DNA of 64,000 nt, from contig NC_044560.1 in the NCBI RefSeq assembly GCF_007565055.1, forward strand, positions 82,713,295 to 82,777,294, read 5' to 3'. The notes under the pieces were generated by a model. The model saw nothing but the letters and a program-made list of their open reading frames with translations. It was not told the DNA's origin and did not search any database. The stretch comes from Rhinopithecus roxellana. Taxonomy: Eukaryota > Chordata > Mammalia > Primates > Cercopithecidae. This document shows positions 36,906 to 52,900 of the stretch, in pieces; positions within the stretch are counted from its first letter, which is position 1, and the number at the start of each line of letters is the position of its first letter. A program made the position numbers and the translations under genes.

Positions 36906-39394
36906 GTTTCCTGCCTCCTTGAAGACTTTCCACTCCCCTGATGACACACATCAAATGTCGTTGAGACTCCAATTCATCCCTCCTTCACTCACCCCTGCCA
37001 CTTGCTACTCTGGACCCTGAGCCCTGGCTGGGCCTGGGGATCTCAGAGCTGCTGGACACACTAAACTTTGAACCTTGCCCTTCCCCCTGCCCAGCCACTG
37101 CCACGCACAAACAATGCCCTTTCCCCTGGTTGAGTCTGTCCTCCAGTTCCAGCCTCCAAAAAGCTTTATATCACTTTAGTGCCAAAGCTGCCAACTACAG
37201 TGTATATGAACAAATGTACTTAAAGGACAAAACAAAACAAAAAGACCTGCTTCTCTATTGCTTTTCAAACCCGCCTTATCTTCTCCACTCCCACACTTTA
37301 GATCAATGTCCATTTGCCTGCAACTGTTTTTATCACACACCCTCTCATTGGCCAGGGTAGTGTCATGTTCTCTGGAATCCCCCAGACTCCGATTCCAATC
37401 CTAGTGACCCTAGGCAGTCAGTTGATCCCTCAAAGCCTCACTTTCAGGCATCTGTAAAAGAGGGGCAGTAACAGCCTCCAAATAGCTCACACTGATTGAT
37501 CACCATTATTGATATCAGGCAATAACTTCTGAAAAGTACCTAATATCCTCTATCTGCCAGGCCCTTCCTTCCTCCATCTGGGGACTCCAAGGTCTGGGTT
37601 TCAGTCTCCATGAAACCTTTCCCAACCAACCGGCTGGAGTGAGTAGTTCCTGCCTGCCTGCCTGCACCTCCCTAGTAATTCGAGCGATGATTTGCTGACT
37701 CTCTCCTCCATCCCACCCCACCTCCAAACAGGCTGCCCAATGGTCAGAGTCATGCTGCATTAGAGCCGGGGGTTAGGAAGAAGGGGCATAGACTTGGACT
37801 TGGACATCACACTTGAGTGTGATCTGCATTGGGACTGTGGCTCTGCACCTCAACTGCTTGGCCTCAGCAAGTCCCCTAACCTCTTTGAGCTTCCTTTTCC
37901 TTATTTATAAAATTGTGATGACAGTAGTTATTTTATAGGAATGCTGTGGAGTTTTAAGTACATAATCCATGTCAAGCATTTCACATAACGCCCAGCACAC
38001 AGAAAGTGCTTAATAAATGGTCCCTTCCTCTCTTCTTATTATCAGGCAGGCTGCTCTGCCAGGCTCCGTTTATTGATGGATTCAAGGTTAAAAATAGAGC
38101 GGCAGCCTTGGGGAGTAGGTCCTTCAGAGCTGGGAATTGACACCTTTGGGGCTGTGAATAGGGAAGAAGCCTGTCTCTCCCTTCAGGGGCCTCTCAGAGA
38201 AACACAAATCTCGATGCCTCTGGCCTTTCTCTCATTGATTTCCAGGGCAGGCATGCAGAGGCCAGACTGCTCGGCTGGCAAGCTCAGAGCAGAAGCTCTG
38301 CAATCAAATGCGCTGTCTTCTCACCCTAGTCCTGCCATTCAGTTGGCTGTGTGACCTTGGGCAAGCAGCGTTTCCTCTCAGAGGATCATCAGGGAAACTG
38401 ACAATGTTAACAACATTGATTTTTTTATATGTATTACATATGTATATAACATATATATTATGTGTATATATCACATATGTGATATATATATATAACACAC
38501 ACATACATACATATATATATATAAAAGCAAACAGAGACCTTGAGGTCGATGAACAACCAGCTCTGGGACTCAAGGTAATGGTGTCCCCTCTCTGAGCCTC
38601 AGTTTCCATATCTCTGAAACAGACACAGCAGCTCCGACTTACAAAGCTATTGTGAAGATGCAGCAAGGTCATGGATAGCAGCTGCTGACAGTGTTAACAC
38701 CTGATGGGCACCTGAGTTATCTAATAGTCTATCTTCCAGTCTGAGGGTATGGGGAGACACATTTATTTTAGCTGTTTGTAACTGTTGATCCACCAGCCTG
38801 GGAAAATGCAAAGAAATGCATCAACAGAAAAACCCTTCACATCTTGAGTTGCTAACAGGCTGGTCCTGCCAGTGGGTAAACCACTTCTGTGTGATTGACT
38901 TCCCCTGCCATCAGCTCAGCACTCTTGGCAACTTGTTTTGTCACCCAGGATAAGACACTGGTTTAATTAAACCAGATCCTGATTTGTGGGCAGGAGCCCC
39001 CACTTTCCCTTCTGCAGGGAGTCTTAGCAGTGATGTCAAAGGGCATAAATCTGACTTCCAGGGCCACTGAGCCAGCCTCCTTCAAGCAGATAGGCAAGGG
39101 CTGGATGCTCCATGACTTCAGGGACACACTCCTGGGTTGTTTCTCCCCTGGAGGGGTCTATCAGGCTCCAAAACCCTGTCCCTCACTCATTTCTGACCCT
39201 GAGATGGATACGGAATTTCATGACAATAACATTAATAAAAACACACAGTCCTGGCCAGACACGGGCTTACACAGTCCCAGCTCTGGGATTATAGCTGTGA
39301 GCCACTGCATCTGGCCTACCATTGTTATTTTAAATCTTTCTTGACCTGAACCCTCAGTTCATTTTTAAAACTCTTCCTTTGGCTGCACAAAGGA
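36906..39394. other. Intergenic sequence with antisense MIR fragments
   Basis: Antisense MIR pieces at about 37360-37475, 37785-38020 and 38285-38700 (the last split by a TA-rich microsatellite at 38425-38523). A GCCT run lies near 37650. Elsewhere nothing recognised. No exon seen. Confidence 0.6.
38425..38523. repeat. TA/CA-rich microsatellite inside a MIR
   Basis: Alternating TATATG, ACATAT and CACACA units. Confidence 0.9.
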
Positions 39395-40014
39395 GCATGG
39401 TGGCGCATGCCTATAATCCCAGCATTTTGGGAGGCCAAGGTGGGCAGATCACTTGAGGTCAGGAGTTCGAAAGCAGTCTGGCCAACACAGAAATCCCGTC
39501 TCTACTAAAAATACAAAAATTGGCTGGGCGTGGTGGCTCATGCCTGTAATTTCAGCACTTCGGGAAGCTGAGGCAGGCGAATCACCTGAGGTCGGGAGTT
39601 TGAGACCAGCCTGACCAGAATGGAGAAACCCCATCTCTACTAAAAATACAAAATTAGCTTGGTGTGGTGGCACATGCCTTTAATCCCAGCTTCTCAGGAG
39701 GCTGAGGCAGGAGAATCCCTTGAACCCAGGAGGCGGAGGTTGCAGCAAGCCAAGATGGCACCACTGCACTCCAGCCTGGGTAACAAGAGTGAAACTCCGT
39801 CTCAAAAAATAAATAAATACATAAAAATAAAAATACAAAAACTAACCGGGCATGGTGGTGCACACTTGTAATTCCAGATACTTGGTGGCTGAGGCATGAG
39901 AATTGCTTGAATCCAGGAGGCAGAGGTTGCAGTGAGCCGAGATCATGCCACTGCACTCCAGCCTGGGCAACAGAGCGAAACTCTCCCTAAATAAATTAAA
40001 TAAATAAATACACA
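39395..40014 (+). mobile_element. Alu interrupted at its A-rich linker by another Alu
   Basis: The outer left arm 39395-39521 and right arm 39844-40014 belong to one Alu. Confidence 0.9.
39522..39828 (+). mobile_element. Alu nested in an Alu linker
   Basis: Complete sense Alu. 15-bp duplication AAAAATACAAAAA(T/C)T at 39507-39521 and 39829-39843. Confidence 0.94.
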
Positions 40015-40355
40015 ATCCCATCACATTGCAGTCCTCAAGGGAGATTTCTGCCAGAGCTCAGGAGCCTTGGGCCAAGGCACTACATGCAAAAGCTGTCTTC
40101 CCTGCCACCTGCAACCTCTGCACATAACAAGCAGAGACAAAACTCGTGTTTTGTCCAGGCTGAGCAGGATGATCACCTGAGGCTACAAGCAACCCCTATA
40201 GGACTGTTCTCACCAGGTGAGGGCGTTGATCTGACAGCATCCTATAAAAGTCCAAGCTCTAGATTCTCATTCTTTTGGGTTTCAGTCCCAGCTATAGCTT
40301 GGGTGACTCTAGGCCACACTCTTAACCTCTCAAACCGTTAATTCCTCAGAGTGTG

Positions 40356-40805
40356 CAGTTGCCCGTTGAATAACATGGGGGCACTGACCCTTGCATAGTT
40401 GAAAATCCACATATGTGAATAACTTTTGACTCCCCCAAAACTTAACCACTAACAGCCTACTGTGGACTGGAAGTCTTACCAACAACATAAACAGTTGATT
40501 AACACATATATTGTGTGTTTTGTATATATTATATGCCGTATTCATACCACAAAGTAAGCTAGAGAAAAGAAAATGTTATTAAGAAAATCATAAGGAAGAG
40601 AAGATACATTTACTACTCCTTACGTGGAAATGGATCACAGATCATCATAAAGGTTTTCACAACCTTGTCATCTTCATGCTGAGTAGGCCTGAAGAGGAGG
40701 AAGAGGAGGGCTTGGTCCTGCTGTCTCAGGGGTGACAGAGGCAGAAGGAAATCTACATGAGAGTGGACCACACCATTCAAACCTGTGTTGTTCAAGGGTC
40801 AGCTG
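40356..40805 (-). mobile_element. Non-autonomous Tigger-type (TcMar) DNA transposon
   Basis: 450 bp bounded by diverged terminal inverted repeats (left CAGTTGCCCGTTGAATAAC; right, reverse-complemented, CAGCTGACCCTTGAACAAC). The interior (TTTTGACTCCCCCAAAACTT, AAAATGTTATTAAGAAAATC) matches Tigger2/MER28-type elements as I know them. The flanking TA has decayed to TG/CA. Confidence 0.88.
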
Positions 40806-41400
40806 CATATTTATTTGTTTATTTGCATGTTTATTAGTATTCTTGCTTGTAGACAACAGAGTCCACTCTGGCTAGTTTTGTAGAAGGGAAATTTATTTAG
40901 GGATGTTAGAGAAACAGGACCTGGATGCAGCTTCAGGAGCCTCTCCAAGAAGCGCACCACAGAATCAGACTCATGGGGGGCCTGCTGCTGCTGTCACTGA
41001 CTCCAGGCCACACTGCTTTGGCTGCCACCAGGCTGGCAGAAAAAGGATGCCCTGCACACAGCTGTTCCCATACATAACTCATCTCTCAGTTGGTGTCTCA
41101 GGTGGGCAAGTGTGATTGGAGGAACTGAGGTCACATGCCTGCACTCTAGCTGCAAGGGAGGCTCCCTTGGCTCTAAGGAGGAACTCAAGATATCAGGAAT
41201 CCTACTTCAATTTTTTCCACTTGATTGCTTTCTTGGGTCCCTAGTAAGTAGTTCAAATGCAAAAGAAGTTGGAAATTTTAAGCTAAAAACAAGTTATTTT
41301 AAAGAAGAAAAAATCCAGAGAATTTCATTAGAAGTAGTTCTCGCCAATAGACAACCAATTAACTGTAAGTTCAGGCAAGCTGTCCTGCTGCATCAGAAAT
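40806..41400. other. Intergenic, no recognised element
   Basis: No exon or confident repeat. The 40,850-41,190 stretch has the look of an old repeat that I cannot name. Confidence 0.4.
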
Positions 41401-41534
41401 GTTTAAAGGCCTGTATTCCCAGCTACTGGGAGGATCGTTTGGGTCCGGGAATTCAATCAAGGCTGCAGTGAGCTATGATCATGCCGCTGCACTCCAGTCT
41501 GGGCAACAGAGCAAGACCTCTCTAAAAACAAAAA

Positions 41535-41536
<2 letters not shown>
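41401..41536 (+). mobile_element. Alu right-arm fragment (FRAM/J-like)
   Basis: GGCTGCAGTGAGCTATGATC ... CTGCACTCCAGTCTGGGC. Confidence 0.85.

Positions 41537-41580
<44 letters not shown>
41537..41580. repeat. (CA)n microsatellite
   Basis: CA run grown from the tail of the preceding Alu fragment. Confidence 0.96.
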
Positions 41581-41584
<4 letters not shown>

Positions 41585-41814
41585 GAAATGCTGAAAGGAT
41601 TGCTTTCTTTTCTACAATAAGTAAAAATCCTCCAGAAAACAGGAGGAAAGGAAAGAGCACCAATACTTGTGTGTATATTATGTGCTAAGCGTTTTACACG
41701 TATTCTTTCTTTTAATTTTATTCTTTTTTTGAGACAGAGTCTCACAGAGAGGAATTTTTTAAACTGTTGAGCAGCAGTGAAAGATAAATGGTCAGTACAG
41801 CTTCCTTCCTGTGT

Positions 41815-41940
41815 CCCTCAATTAGACTGTAAACTCCAGGTAGTCAGGTACCTTGAATATCTTGTTCATCGCTGTATCTCCAGCACCTAACATGGAGCCT
41901 GTGATAACGAAACAGATAAAGGAAATGTAAATAACAATAG
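41815..41940 (+). repeat. L2 fragment
   Basis: TTAGACTGTAAACTCCAGGTA ... GTATCTCCAGCACCTAACAT (two separate L2 blocks). Confidence 0.7.
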
Positions 41941-42204
41941 AACCACCTCAACTTTGAGGCTTCTGGCCAACGTACAGTCTCCAACTTACAGTCTCCAAAG
42001 GGGCTGTCTCCAAACCTTTGGAAAAGCTCTTCCTTATTCATGGAATGTCCATTCCTCCACACCCCCTTGCCTGATGGCGAAGTTGTCTTAGTCTTTCTGT
42101 TCTCAGCTTTGACTCACCTCCTCCCGGAGGGTTTCCTTGATGTACATCTCCATGCCTATCACCTCTGTTGGCATCACCACCACATCCTTGCTCTAAGAGC
42201 TAGT

Positions 42205-42435
42205 TTTGTGCCGCAGTTAAAGAGGCAAGCTCTGAAGTCCAACTGCCTGATTTCAAATACTGGCTTCAGCTCTTATTGGTTGTTGGGGCTTAGGTAAGTC
42301 ATGTGGCCATGCTGAGGCTCATTCTCCTCATCTATAAAACGGGGATAAAAATAGTAGTTAAGTCTCAGGATTGTTGTGAGTTTTAAATGAGATAGTATAT
42401 GCAAGTTCTTAGAATGGGGCCTGGTACAGAGAGAG
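42205..42435 (-). repeat. MIR
   Basis: Antisense MIR: AAGCTCTGAAGTCCAACTGC ... CTCATCTATAAAACGGGG ... GGATTGTTGTGAG. Confidence 0.85.
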
Positions 42436-42509
42436 AGAGGGAGCGTGCGATCAACCCCTGCTGCTGTTGCAATTCCTTACCGTTTTAGAACTTAGCAGGA
42501 CAATATTGT

Positions 42510-42645
42510 AATTGTTTTCCAGTTTGTATTCCCAACTTAACTGAGGCCTTCTGGAGTCAGGAACTGGGGTGTCCTTTACTCTCATACCTCTTCATGCACC
42601 TGGCATCCAGATCGGATGTCCACTTAATATTTGTTGTATGAACTC
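42510..42645 (+). repeat. L2 fragment
   Basis: CATGCACCTGGCATCCAGAT ... TCCACTTAATATTTGTTG resembles the L2 tail. Confidence 0.5.
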
Positions 42646-42899
42646 AATCAAAGAAATCACAAATGCAAAAATGGAAAGACAAAACGTTTAGAGTTTGTAT
42701 AATAGAAAAATAACTTAAACTAAAATGTCACCTGGGAGCGGGGAAAATGGAAAATGACTAATAGCTACATGATGTAAAGATTTTACACACATCAATAAAA
42801 AATATCTGAGTTGCTAAGACAGATGGGTACAAAGGTCATGAGCAGGCAATTTAAGTAAGGAAATAGAAGTAGTAAGTAAAATATGGAAGAATAGTCAGT

Positions 42900-43205
42900 C
42901 TTCCACAAATGAGCTACAAATTATAGCAACAGTATTATAGAATGCAGAATTAAATATAGAACTATTCATAACTGAGAAATGTCCAATGGCAGAAGAATGG
43001 TTACATAAATAATGATATATTGGCTTAATGGCATGGTATTCCGCCATAAAATAATTATGAAAATGTTGAAACAAGTGTTTATGACATAGAAAGTTTGCAA
43101 GCAGATTGCAAAATTAAACTTAAAGCATGATCACCGTGTGCGAAATGTTCATCTGGACTTGATAAAAGCTTGGCAGAGAATATAAGAAAATGAACACAGT
43201 TGCCT
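42900..43205 (+). mobile_element. Old L1 fragment
   Basis: GAAATGTCCAATGGCAGAAG then AATGGTTACATAAATAATGA then CATGGTATTCCGCCATAAAA: L1M-type ORF2 end. Confidence 0.75.
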
Positions 43206-43214
43206 TGATAAAAA

Positions 43215-43465
43215 AGAGAAACCTTACTGAGTGCCCCCATAGGCCAGACTCCATGCCCAGGGCTTCCACACATACGGTCTCACTGAATCCTCCAGTTCTC
43301 CCCAGCTCCCTGTGAGCTAAGAGTCATTCCCCTTTACAGGTAAGGCAGCTAAGGCAAAGAGAAAGGCAAGAAAACCTGCCTGAGGAGGTGCAGGCAGTAA
43401 TTAGCAGAGAGGCGTGCCAACCCTGGTGTGTTGGACTCCAAGTTCCGTGCTCTTTCCAACTCATC
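43215..43465 (+). repeat. MIR
   Basis: TACTGAGTGCCCCCATAGGC ... CCCTTTACAGGTAAGGCAGC. Confidence 0.75.
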
Positions 43466-44617
<1,152 letters not shown>

Positions 44618-44622
44618 CTATG

Positions 44623-44752
44623 GACCGGGTGTGGGGGCTCACGCCTGTAATCCCAGCACTTTGGGAGGCCGAGGCGGGCAGATCATTTGAGGTCAGGAGT
44701 TCAAGACCAGCCTGGCCAACATGGTGAAACCCCATCTCTACTAAAAATACAA
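44623..44752 (+). mobile_element. Alu left-arm fragment
   Basis: GACCGGGTGTGGGGGCTCAC through CTACTAAAAATACAATGACC; right arm absent. Confidence 0.9.
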
Positions 44753-44860
44753 TGACCCTAAAAAACTATATACACATATCAGAGTCACTGAAGAAGGAAA
44801 CTCAAATAATGGTATCAAAACAATATTCTATTATAGAATGATCAACATCAAAATATATTA

Positions 44861-45149
<289 letters not shown>

Positions 45150-45202
45150 ACACACACACACACACTATATATATACACACACACACACACACATATATAT
45201 AT
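45150..45202. repeat. (CA)n(TA)n(CA)n compound microsatellite
   Basis: Alu tail-derived dinucleotide runs. Confidence 0.95.
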
Positions 45203-45568
45203 GCTATTTAAAAATTATTAGATTTTAAAGTTAAGAAAGATTCCTTTGAGAATCTAAACATAAAGGAACAAGTCACTTAAAAATCCCAGGCTGGCCTCTG
45301 GCTTCTTCACAGCAACATCCAGCATTAGCGTACAATAGAGAGATACCTACAAAGTCATCAAGGAGAGAAAGTGTGACTCAAGAATTTTATTTTCAGCCAA
45401 ATTGTTGTTGAAGGAGAAAGGCAAAAGACAAAAGTTTTGAACGTGTGTGGGAAGTTTGGAGGCTGAGGCAGCCACACAGTCTGGATTTGTTGGAAGAATA
45501 GGATTTTTTTCCTTATGGTGACCCAGAGTTTTACTTAGGGGTTCATTTACACATTCATCCAACAGATT
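45203..45568. other. Intergenic, no recognised element
   Basis: AT-rich stretch, no exon signal. Confidence 0.5.
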
Positions 45569-45886
45569 TTTTTTCTCTCTCTCTCTTTTGAAACAGGGTC
45601 TTGTTCTGTTGCCCAGGCTGGAGTGCAATGACGTGATGACGGCTCACAGGGGCCCGGACCTTCTGGCCTCAAGCGATCCTCCCACCTCATTCCCCTACCC
45701 CGAGTAGCTGGGACCACAGGTGTGTGCCACCACGCCGGGCTAATTTTTTTTTATTTTTTAACTTTTTTGTAGAGATGGGGTCTCCCTAGTTTGCCCATGC
45801 TGGTCTTCAACTCACCGCTCAAGTGATCTTCCTGCCTCAGCCTCCCAAAGTGTCGGGATTACAGCTGTGAGCCACCATGCCTGGCT
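45569..45886 (-). mobile_element. Alu (J-type)
   Basis: Antisense Alu with CT-rich tail; AACAGATT on both sides. Confidence 0.9.
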
Positions 45887-45915
45887 TAAACAGATTCTTA
45901 AAGACTCAAGAAGGT

Positions 45916-46720
<805 letters not shown>

Positions 46721-46864
46721 CTAAGGCAGAGGCCAAGCTGTCATCATGGATGGGACCTGGAATGTCCAGGTGTTTGGAATGGGAGAAATGGGTAAACCTT
46801 GAAGGCTCATGGTTGGGAAAGAGGGAGAGATCCTGGACAATGGGCTTTCAAGAGGCTTCAACTT

Positions 46865-47165
<301 letters not shown>

Positions 47166-47240
47166 TCTAGGGGAAAAAAAAAGGCTCAAACTTTATCCCG
47201 TAGGCAGGCAATGTGGAGCCACAGAATGAGTGAAGCAGGA

Positions 47241-49239
47241 AAATTCAAGGAGACAAGGAGATATCTTGAAACCTTCGCAATGAGAAAAGGTTCAGATATT
47301 TTGTGAGAATGCAGCCATTCCCACAATTGCTTATAGCAGTCATACCTAATGGTGCACACTAGAATCATTTCCTGCAAAGTCAGGAATAAGGCAAGCTTGC
47401 CTACTATTGCTGCTTTTGTTCAGCATTGTATTGAAGAGTCCTATTAGCACAGAAAAAGAAAGACCAGCACAGAAAAAGAAAGACCTGTGACCATCTACAT
47501 ATTTTTCATTGCTGAGTCAAGGAAGGTGCTTGTATATTTCCCTCTTTCTTCATCTTTATGTTTTTCCTGGAGTTTTAAATTGCCTTTCTTTTGTTCTTAC
47601 ACTATCTGCCTTTATTACTGAGGGCAGAAACTTCCCAATAAATTGGAAAGGTGGATATTCCTATTTCCTTTCTACAGATAGAGGAGGCTCAGAGGAATTG
47701 GCAAAGTCCACAGGAAATACCCAGTGGAGCTGGGATTCTTATCTATTTCGTGGGATGACTCTATCAATCCCTGGGCTGGCCCCATACAAAGAGCTGGAGT
47801 ATGCGTTGGCAGATACAGAGGTGCAGTGGGTATGTCTCAGTTATCCCAACTTCATAAAGTTCACAAAGAAGAGGACAGTTGCAGGAAATTCCAGAGGGCA
47901 CCACATGAAAGAAGGTCCTATGAAGTGATGTGCGGAGACCCAGCCATGCTGCCCAGTGTTCAGCTCTCCGAAGAGCCGAGCCACCTCTGTGCAGCAGCAG
48001 GGCGTTTGGATTTTTATCCCCTTGCCTAGAATGTTCTTCTCTGCTCTTCCTTGGGTTGGCACTTGGGTAGCACTTCCTTGGGTTGCTCAAGGCTTTGTTA
48101 CCAAGTCAGGGTCCCACCTTCCCTAGGCAGAATGCTTCATGGAGGCTCCCCAGGCCTTGTGCAAATGGGGGTCTATCGCATCAGGTCATCAGACTAGCCC
48201 ATTCCTGTTGCAGCCTTGGGACTTGTGGACACCATCTCTGGCCCTTGCAGAAATACATGAAATGAAGCACTTGGAAAATTCCATGTTAATCAGCACCTGG
48301 AAGTAGATGAGCATGAGTGAAACCCCCTCAAGGGCTCCCAGAAATACCTGGCTTCTCTCTCTCTCTCTCTGTCTCTCTCTCTAAACTGCCACATCTAATC
48401 ATCTATTTACTCAATACATTGCGTGAGCACTTCCCCGGTGCCAGCCTGTGCTAAGCACTGAACACCAGGGCAGGCTGTTCCTGGCACAAGGGAACACAGC
48501 CCAGGGGCAAGTAGGGCTGAGATCCAGCCCAGGGACCGTTTGCCAAGCCGTGGGCTCAGAGAGCAGCATCTGCCCCAAAGGATTCCTTTTTCTAATTCCC
48601 TCAAAAGCACTGCATGGGCTGGCTGCAGCCCTGCACATTAATGAATTAAACCCACATGGTCCCTGCCCTTGTGGAGCTCCAGTCCGGTGCAAGACAGACA
48701 CATAATTAAACAATTAAACATATGATTAGAAATCACCCTTATTTTGCTGGTGAGGAGACTGGGTTTCCTAGAAACTAAGTGACTTAGACAGTGAGTGACA
48801 GGGTCAGAGTTCAAACTCTGGTCTCCTGGCTCCAAAGCCACAATCTGTTCTGCAGCACGAAAGAGGCATTTGAGCTACATCAGCATTCATTCTGAGCATC
48901 AGCCCCAGTCTCCAGCATTTCAGATTCTCCCTCTTTCTGACCCACTTAATTATAAGCTCTGGTTCCCCTGATCCTGAAGGTCCCTCCTCTTGACCTTGCC
49001 AGCTCTTTCAGCTTATCCCAGCCTCTCTCCTCCCTCTGGCTGCCAAACCTCTAGCTTGGATCCACCTGCTTCCTGTTGCCGAGGCTTGCAACAGTGAATG
49101 ACTCTCGCAGCTGGTACTTCCTGTCTCAGGTGTCTTTTGGAGCCAGTCATGCATCCCAGAGGCTGGGCTGGGGACAGAACTGAGCAACAGTCCCTGGGTC
49201 ATACTCAGAATTCCATTCCCAGTGGCAACACAAGCCATC
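47241..49239. other. Intergenic sequence with L2/MIR scraps
   Basis: A 20-bp tandem duplication at 47446-47485, an L2-like piece near 47985-48060, CT repeat 48352-48383, and a MIR-like core at 48740-48850 (TGAGGAGACTGGGTTTCCTA). No exon seen. Confidence 0.5.
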
Positions 49240-49388
49240 ACAAATCTAGGAATAAGCTGATATGAATAAAATTATGAAGCTTTATTGAAGGTCATAAAAG
49301 GAGATCTGAATCAACGGAGAGACATGCCATGCTCCTGAGTGGAAAAACTCAATAATGTAAAGATGTCATTTCTCTTCAGAGTAATCTA

Positions 49389-50050
<662 letters not shown>

Positions 50051-50160
50051 AAACGCATTTTAAATGGAATTTGACAAGCTGATTTTCAGGTTAATCCGGA
50101 AGGAAAAAAATACAAAGAAAATACACAAGAATAGAATATCCAAGAAAAAATTGTCAGTAG

Positions 50161-50850
50161 TTTTCATTGTGGTAAAATATATATAACATAATATTTATCG
50201 TTTAAACCATGTTTAAGTGTACAGTTCAATGGCATTCAGTACCTTTACACTGATGTGTAACCACATCACCGCCATCCATCTCCAGAACTTTCCATCTTCC
50301 CAACCGAAACTCTGCACCCATAAACACCAACTCCCCATTCTCCCTTCCCCACAAGAAAAAAAATTTAATGAATAAAAATGAGAAAACCGTCAAGCCAGAA
50401 ATAAAGACACCTTATAAAACAAGATAAATTCTATCTATCAATCATAAATGTAGCATTTCAAGTCCAAGAGGAAAAGATAAACTATTTAATAAATGACGTT
50501 AAGACAAATGGCTCTCCAATTTTAAAAACAGAAAATTTGAACTCTACCTCCACCAGACACACACACAAAGTCCCTTGAATTTAAAGAACTCAATATAAAA
50601 AAGCCCATAAAATCATCAGAAGAAAAGTAAGAAAGATGGGCAGATTTGACTACATAAAAACATTTAACTTCTGAATAACAGAAGGACTCCATGAGCAAAG
50701 TTAAAAGACAAATAACAAGTGGGGAAAACAAACCCACCATAGACATGCAGAAATGCAACAAAAACATATCTTGAAATAATAACAATTTTGCTTTTATTTT
50801 TCCCACTTCCTCACATCAATCAGAAATTTAAAATTACCTCCAGGAGAATT
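50161..50850. mobile_element. Old L1 fragments
   Basis: 50161-50345 (TTTAAGTGTACAGTTCAATG ... CATCTTCCCAACCG) is antisense 3'UTR-like. 50460-50850 (TTTGACTACATAAAAACATT) is sense ORF2-like. Confidence 0.6.
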
Positions 50851-51387
50851 TGTGCTTTTATAGCGGGAATATAAAGAGAGAGAAACAGTCAGTGTTTAGA
50901 TGTCATTGTTTTTTTAACTTTCCGGATAGTCTACTGAAGCCCACATCAGAAATCACACTTTTGAAAAGCAAAGTCTTTTGATTTGCAAGAGGCTGCTTTT
51001 GCTGAGAGAAGAAAATGCTCTTGAAAATCAAAAGGGAAGGTCTTGGAGGAAGCTGAAGATAAAATTTATGCCTTAACGGTGGATTGAGAGGGAATGGAGA
51101 AGAGCCAGGTTGTGTTTCCCTGAGGGAAGTAAATGGGGTCACTGAGCTAGGAAAGAGAAAGGCAGTAGGAGTGAGATGACTTTGGAAGAAGTCAGGGGGA
51201 TCCAGGATGGGGAACTGGACCTGTGGGACCCAAGGAGAGGAGTGGAGTCAGTGCCCAGAGACAGCTAAGCCCACTCTGTCACCACTACTGAGGAGCTTCC
51301 TGGGGACTGGGCCATCACCAGTAACCCTTCTGTGGCCACTCAACTGGATACGACAGGCCACCTTGGCTGAAGAGCCACATTAGTCAT
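50851..51387. other. Intergenic, no recognised element
   Basis: No repeat or exon signal identified. Confidence 0.5.
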
Positions 51388-51765
51388 TGTATTAATCCAT
51401 TCTCTCATTGCTGTAAAGAACTACCTGAGATTGGGTAATTTATAAAGAAAAGAGGTTTAATTGACTCATGGCTCTGAAGGCTGTACAGGAAGCATGGCTG
51501 GGGAGGCCTCAGGAAACTTAAAATCATGGCAGAAGGTAAGGGGAAGCAAGCACATCTTACATGGTCAGAAAAGGAGGAAGAGAGTGAAGGGGAGGTGCTA
51601 CACACTTTTAAACAACCAGATCTCATGAGAACTCACTATCACGAGAACAGCAAAGGGGATGTCCACCCTCATGATCCAATCACCTTCCACCAGACCCCTC
51701 CTTCAACACTGGGGATTACAATTTAACATGAGATTTAGGTGGGGACACAAATCCAAACCATATCA
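51388..51765 (-). mobile_element. Solo LTR, ERVL-MaLR type (THE1/MST-like)
   Basis: 378 bp, antisense: starts TGTATTAATCCATTC, includes CTGAGATTGGGTAATTTATA and ATCACGAGAACAGCA, ends ACCATATCA. Five-base flanks GTCAT / GCCAT. No internal proviral genes are present. Confidence 0.92.
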
Positions 51766-52054
51766 GCCATTCAGCTCTGCACTGTCTGACGAGGGCCTTC
51801 ATTGACAGCTGTCTGGAGTGCTCAGCAGGCGTGATACCTACTCATGTCCTGATACATTGCTGAGGACCCCCATCCACACTTACCCCTAGTAATGCCTTCC
51901 CTTTTCACATGGCTCAGGACATTTACCAGCCTCCCAAACCAAGGGTGGGATCTTTGATACCCACAGAGGAGGCAGTAATATGGAGTGAAGACCGCCTGTA
52001 AGCTGTCCTTGAGTAAAACTAGATAATGGTATAATCTACCCAGGCTAAAGTGAT

Positions 52055-52430
52055 TCACAATATATAAAGAGCTCCTATAAATCAAAAAAAAGAGGCCAAC
52101 AACCTAATAACTAAATAGGCAAAAGATATGGAAAAGAGAATTCACAGAAGAAATACAGATGTCTAGTAAGTATATGAAAAGATGTTCGGTGACTGTTCTA
52201 ATTAGAAAAATGCAAGTTAAAACAATAAGATACATTTTGTTTAGCAAATTGGCAAAAATTTAAAAGGCAGAAAAGGGAAAAAAGCACCCTCCTTTGCCAT
52301 TGGTGGAATTACCCATGGGTGAAGGCTTAGGAAAGGGCAATTTGGTAATTCCATTGAAATTTTAAATTATACACTTTTAAACCCAGCAATTCCACTTCAA
52401 CCAAAATGTCCAACCAGGGGATGGTTGAGA
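52055..52430 (+). mobile_element. Old L1 fragment
   Basis: AAAAGAGGCCAACAACCTAA, TGGAAAAGAGAATTCACAG, AAATTGGCAAAAATTTAAAA: ORF2 3' part of an L1M-type element. Confidence 0.8.
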
Positions 52431-52489
52431 AAGTCATGAGCAAAGGGGCCTGTCCAACATGTGTGTGTAGAATGGTTTTGCAACATCAT

Positions 52490-52900
52490 TGTTACAAAAA
52501 ACTGGATTGGGAGTAAAGTTGGGAATGATGCCGTTGAGGTGGGGATCATGATAGGCTGGCCTGAGAGCACGATCCTTGAGTGACCCATAAAAGAGGTGAG
52601 AAGTGGCCCATGCATATTTTCGGGAGAAGACACTCCAGGAACAGGGAATAGCCAGTGTGAAGGCCCTGGGGGGAGGTGGGAGCCCATGCCTAGCATGTTT
52701 GAGAAAGTGATGCCACTGTAGCTGGAGCAGAGTGGCAGGGAGGAGGGAGGGGGTCTGAGAGGAGGGCACACCAGGGAGATCCCCAGAGGGAAGGTGGAAC
52801 CAGTAGGCACCTCACTCAGGGCCTTGCAGGCCATCATAAAGGCACTTTGGTTTGGCTCAGAAACTGGAAGCCACTGAAGGGATTTATTGTTAAGATTAAA
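52490..52900 (+). repeat. Unassigned ancient interspersed repeat
   Basis: ACTCCAGGAACAGGGAATAG, GTGTGAAGGCCCTG, GGGCCTTGCAGGCCATCATA, then GAAGCCACTGAAGGG; same order as the element at 62585-64000. Confidence 0.5.
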
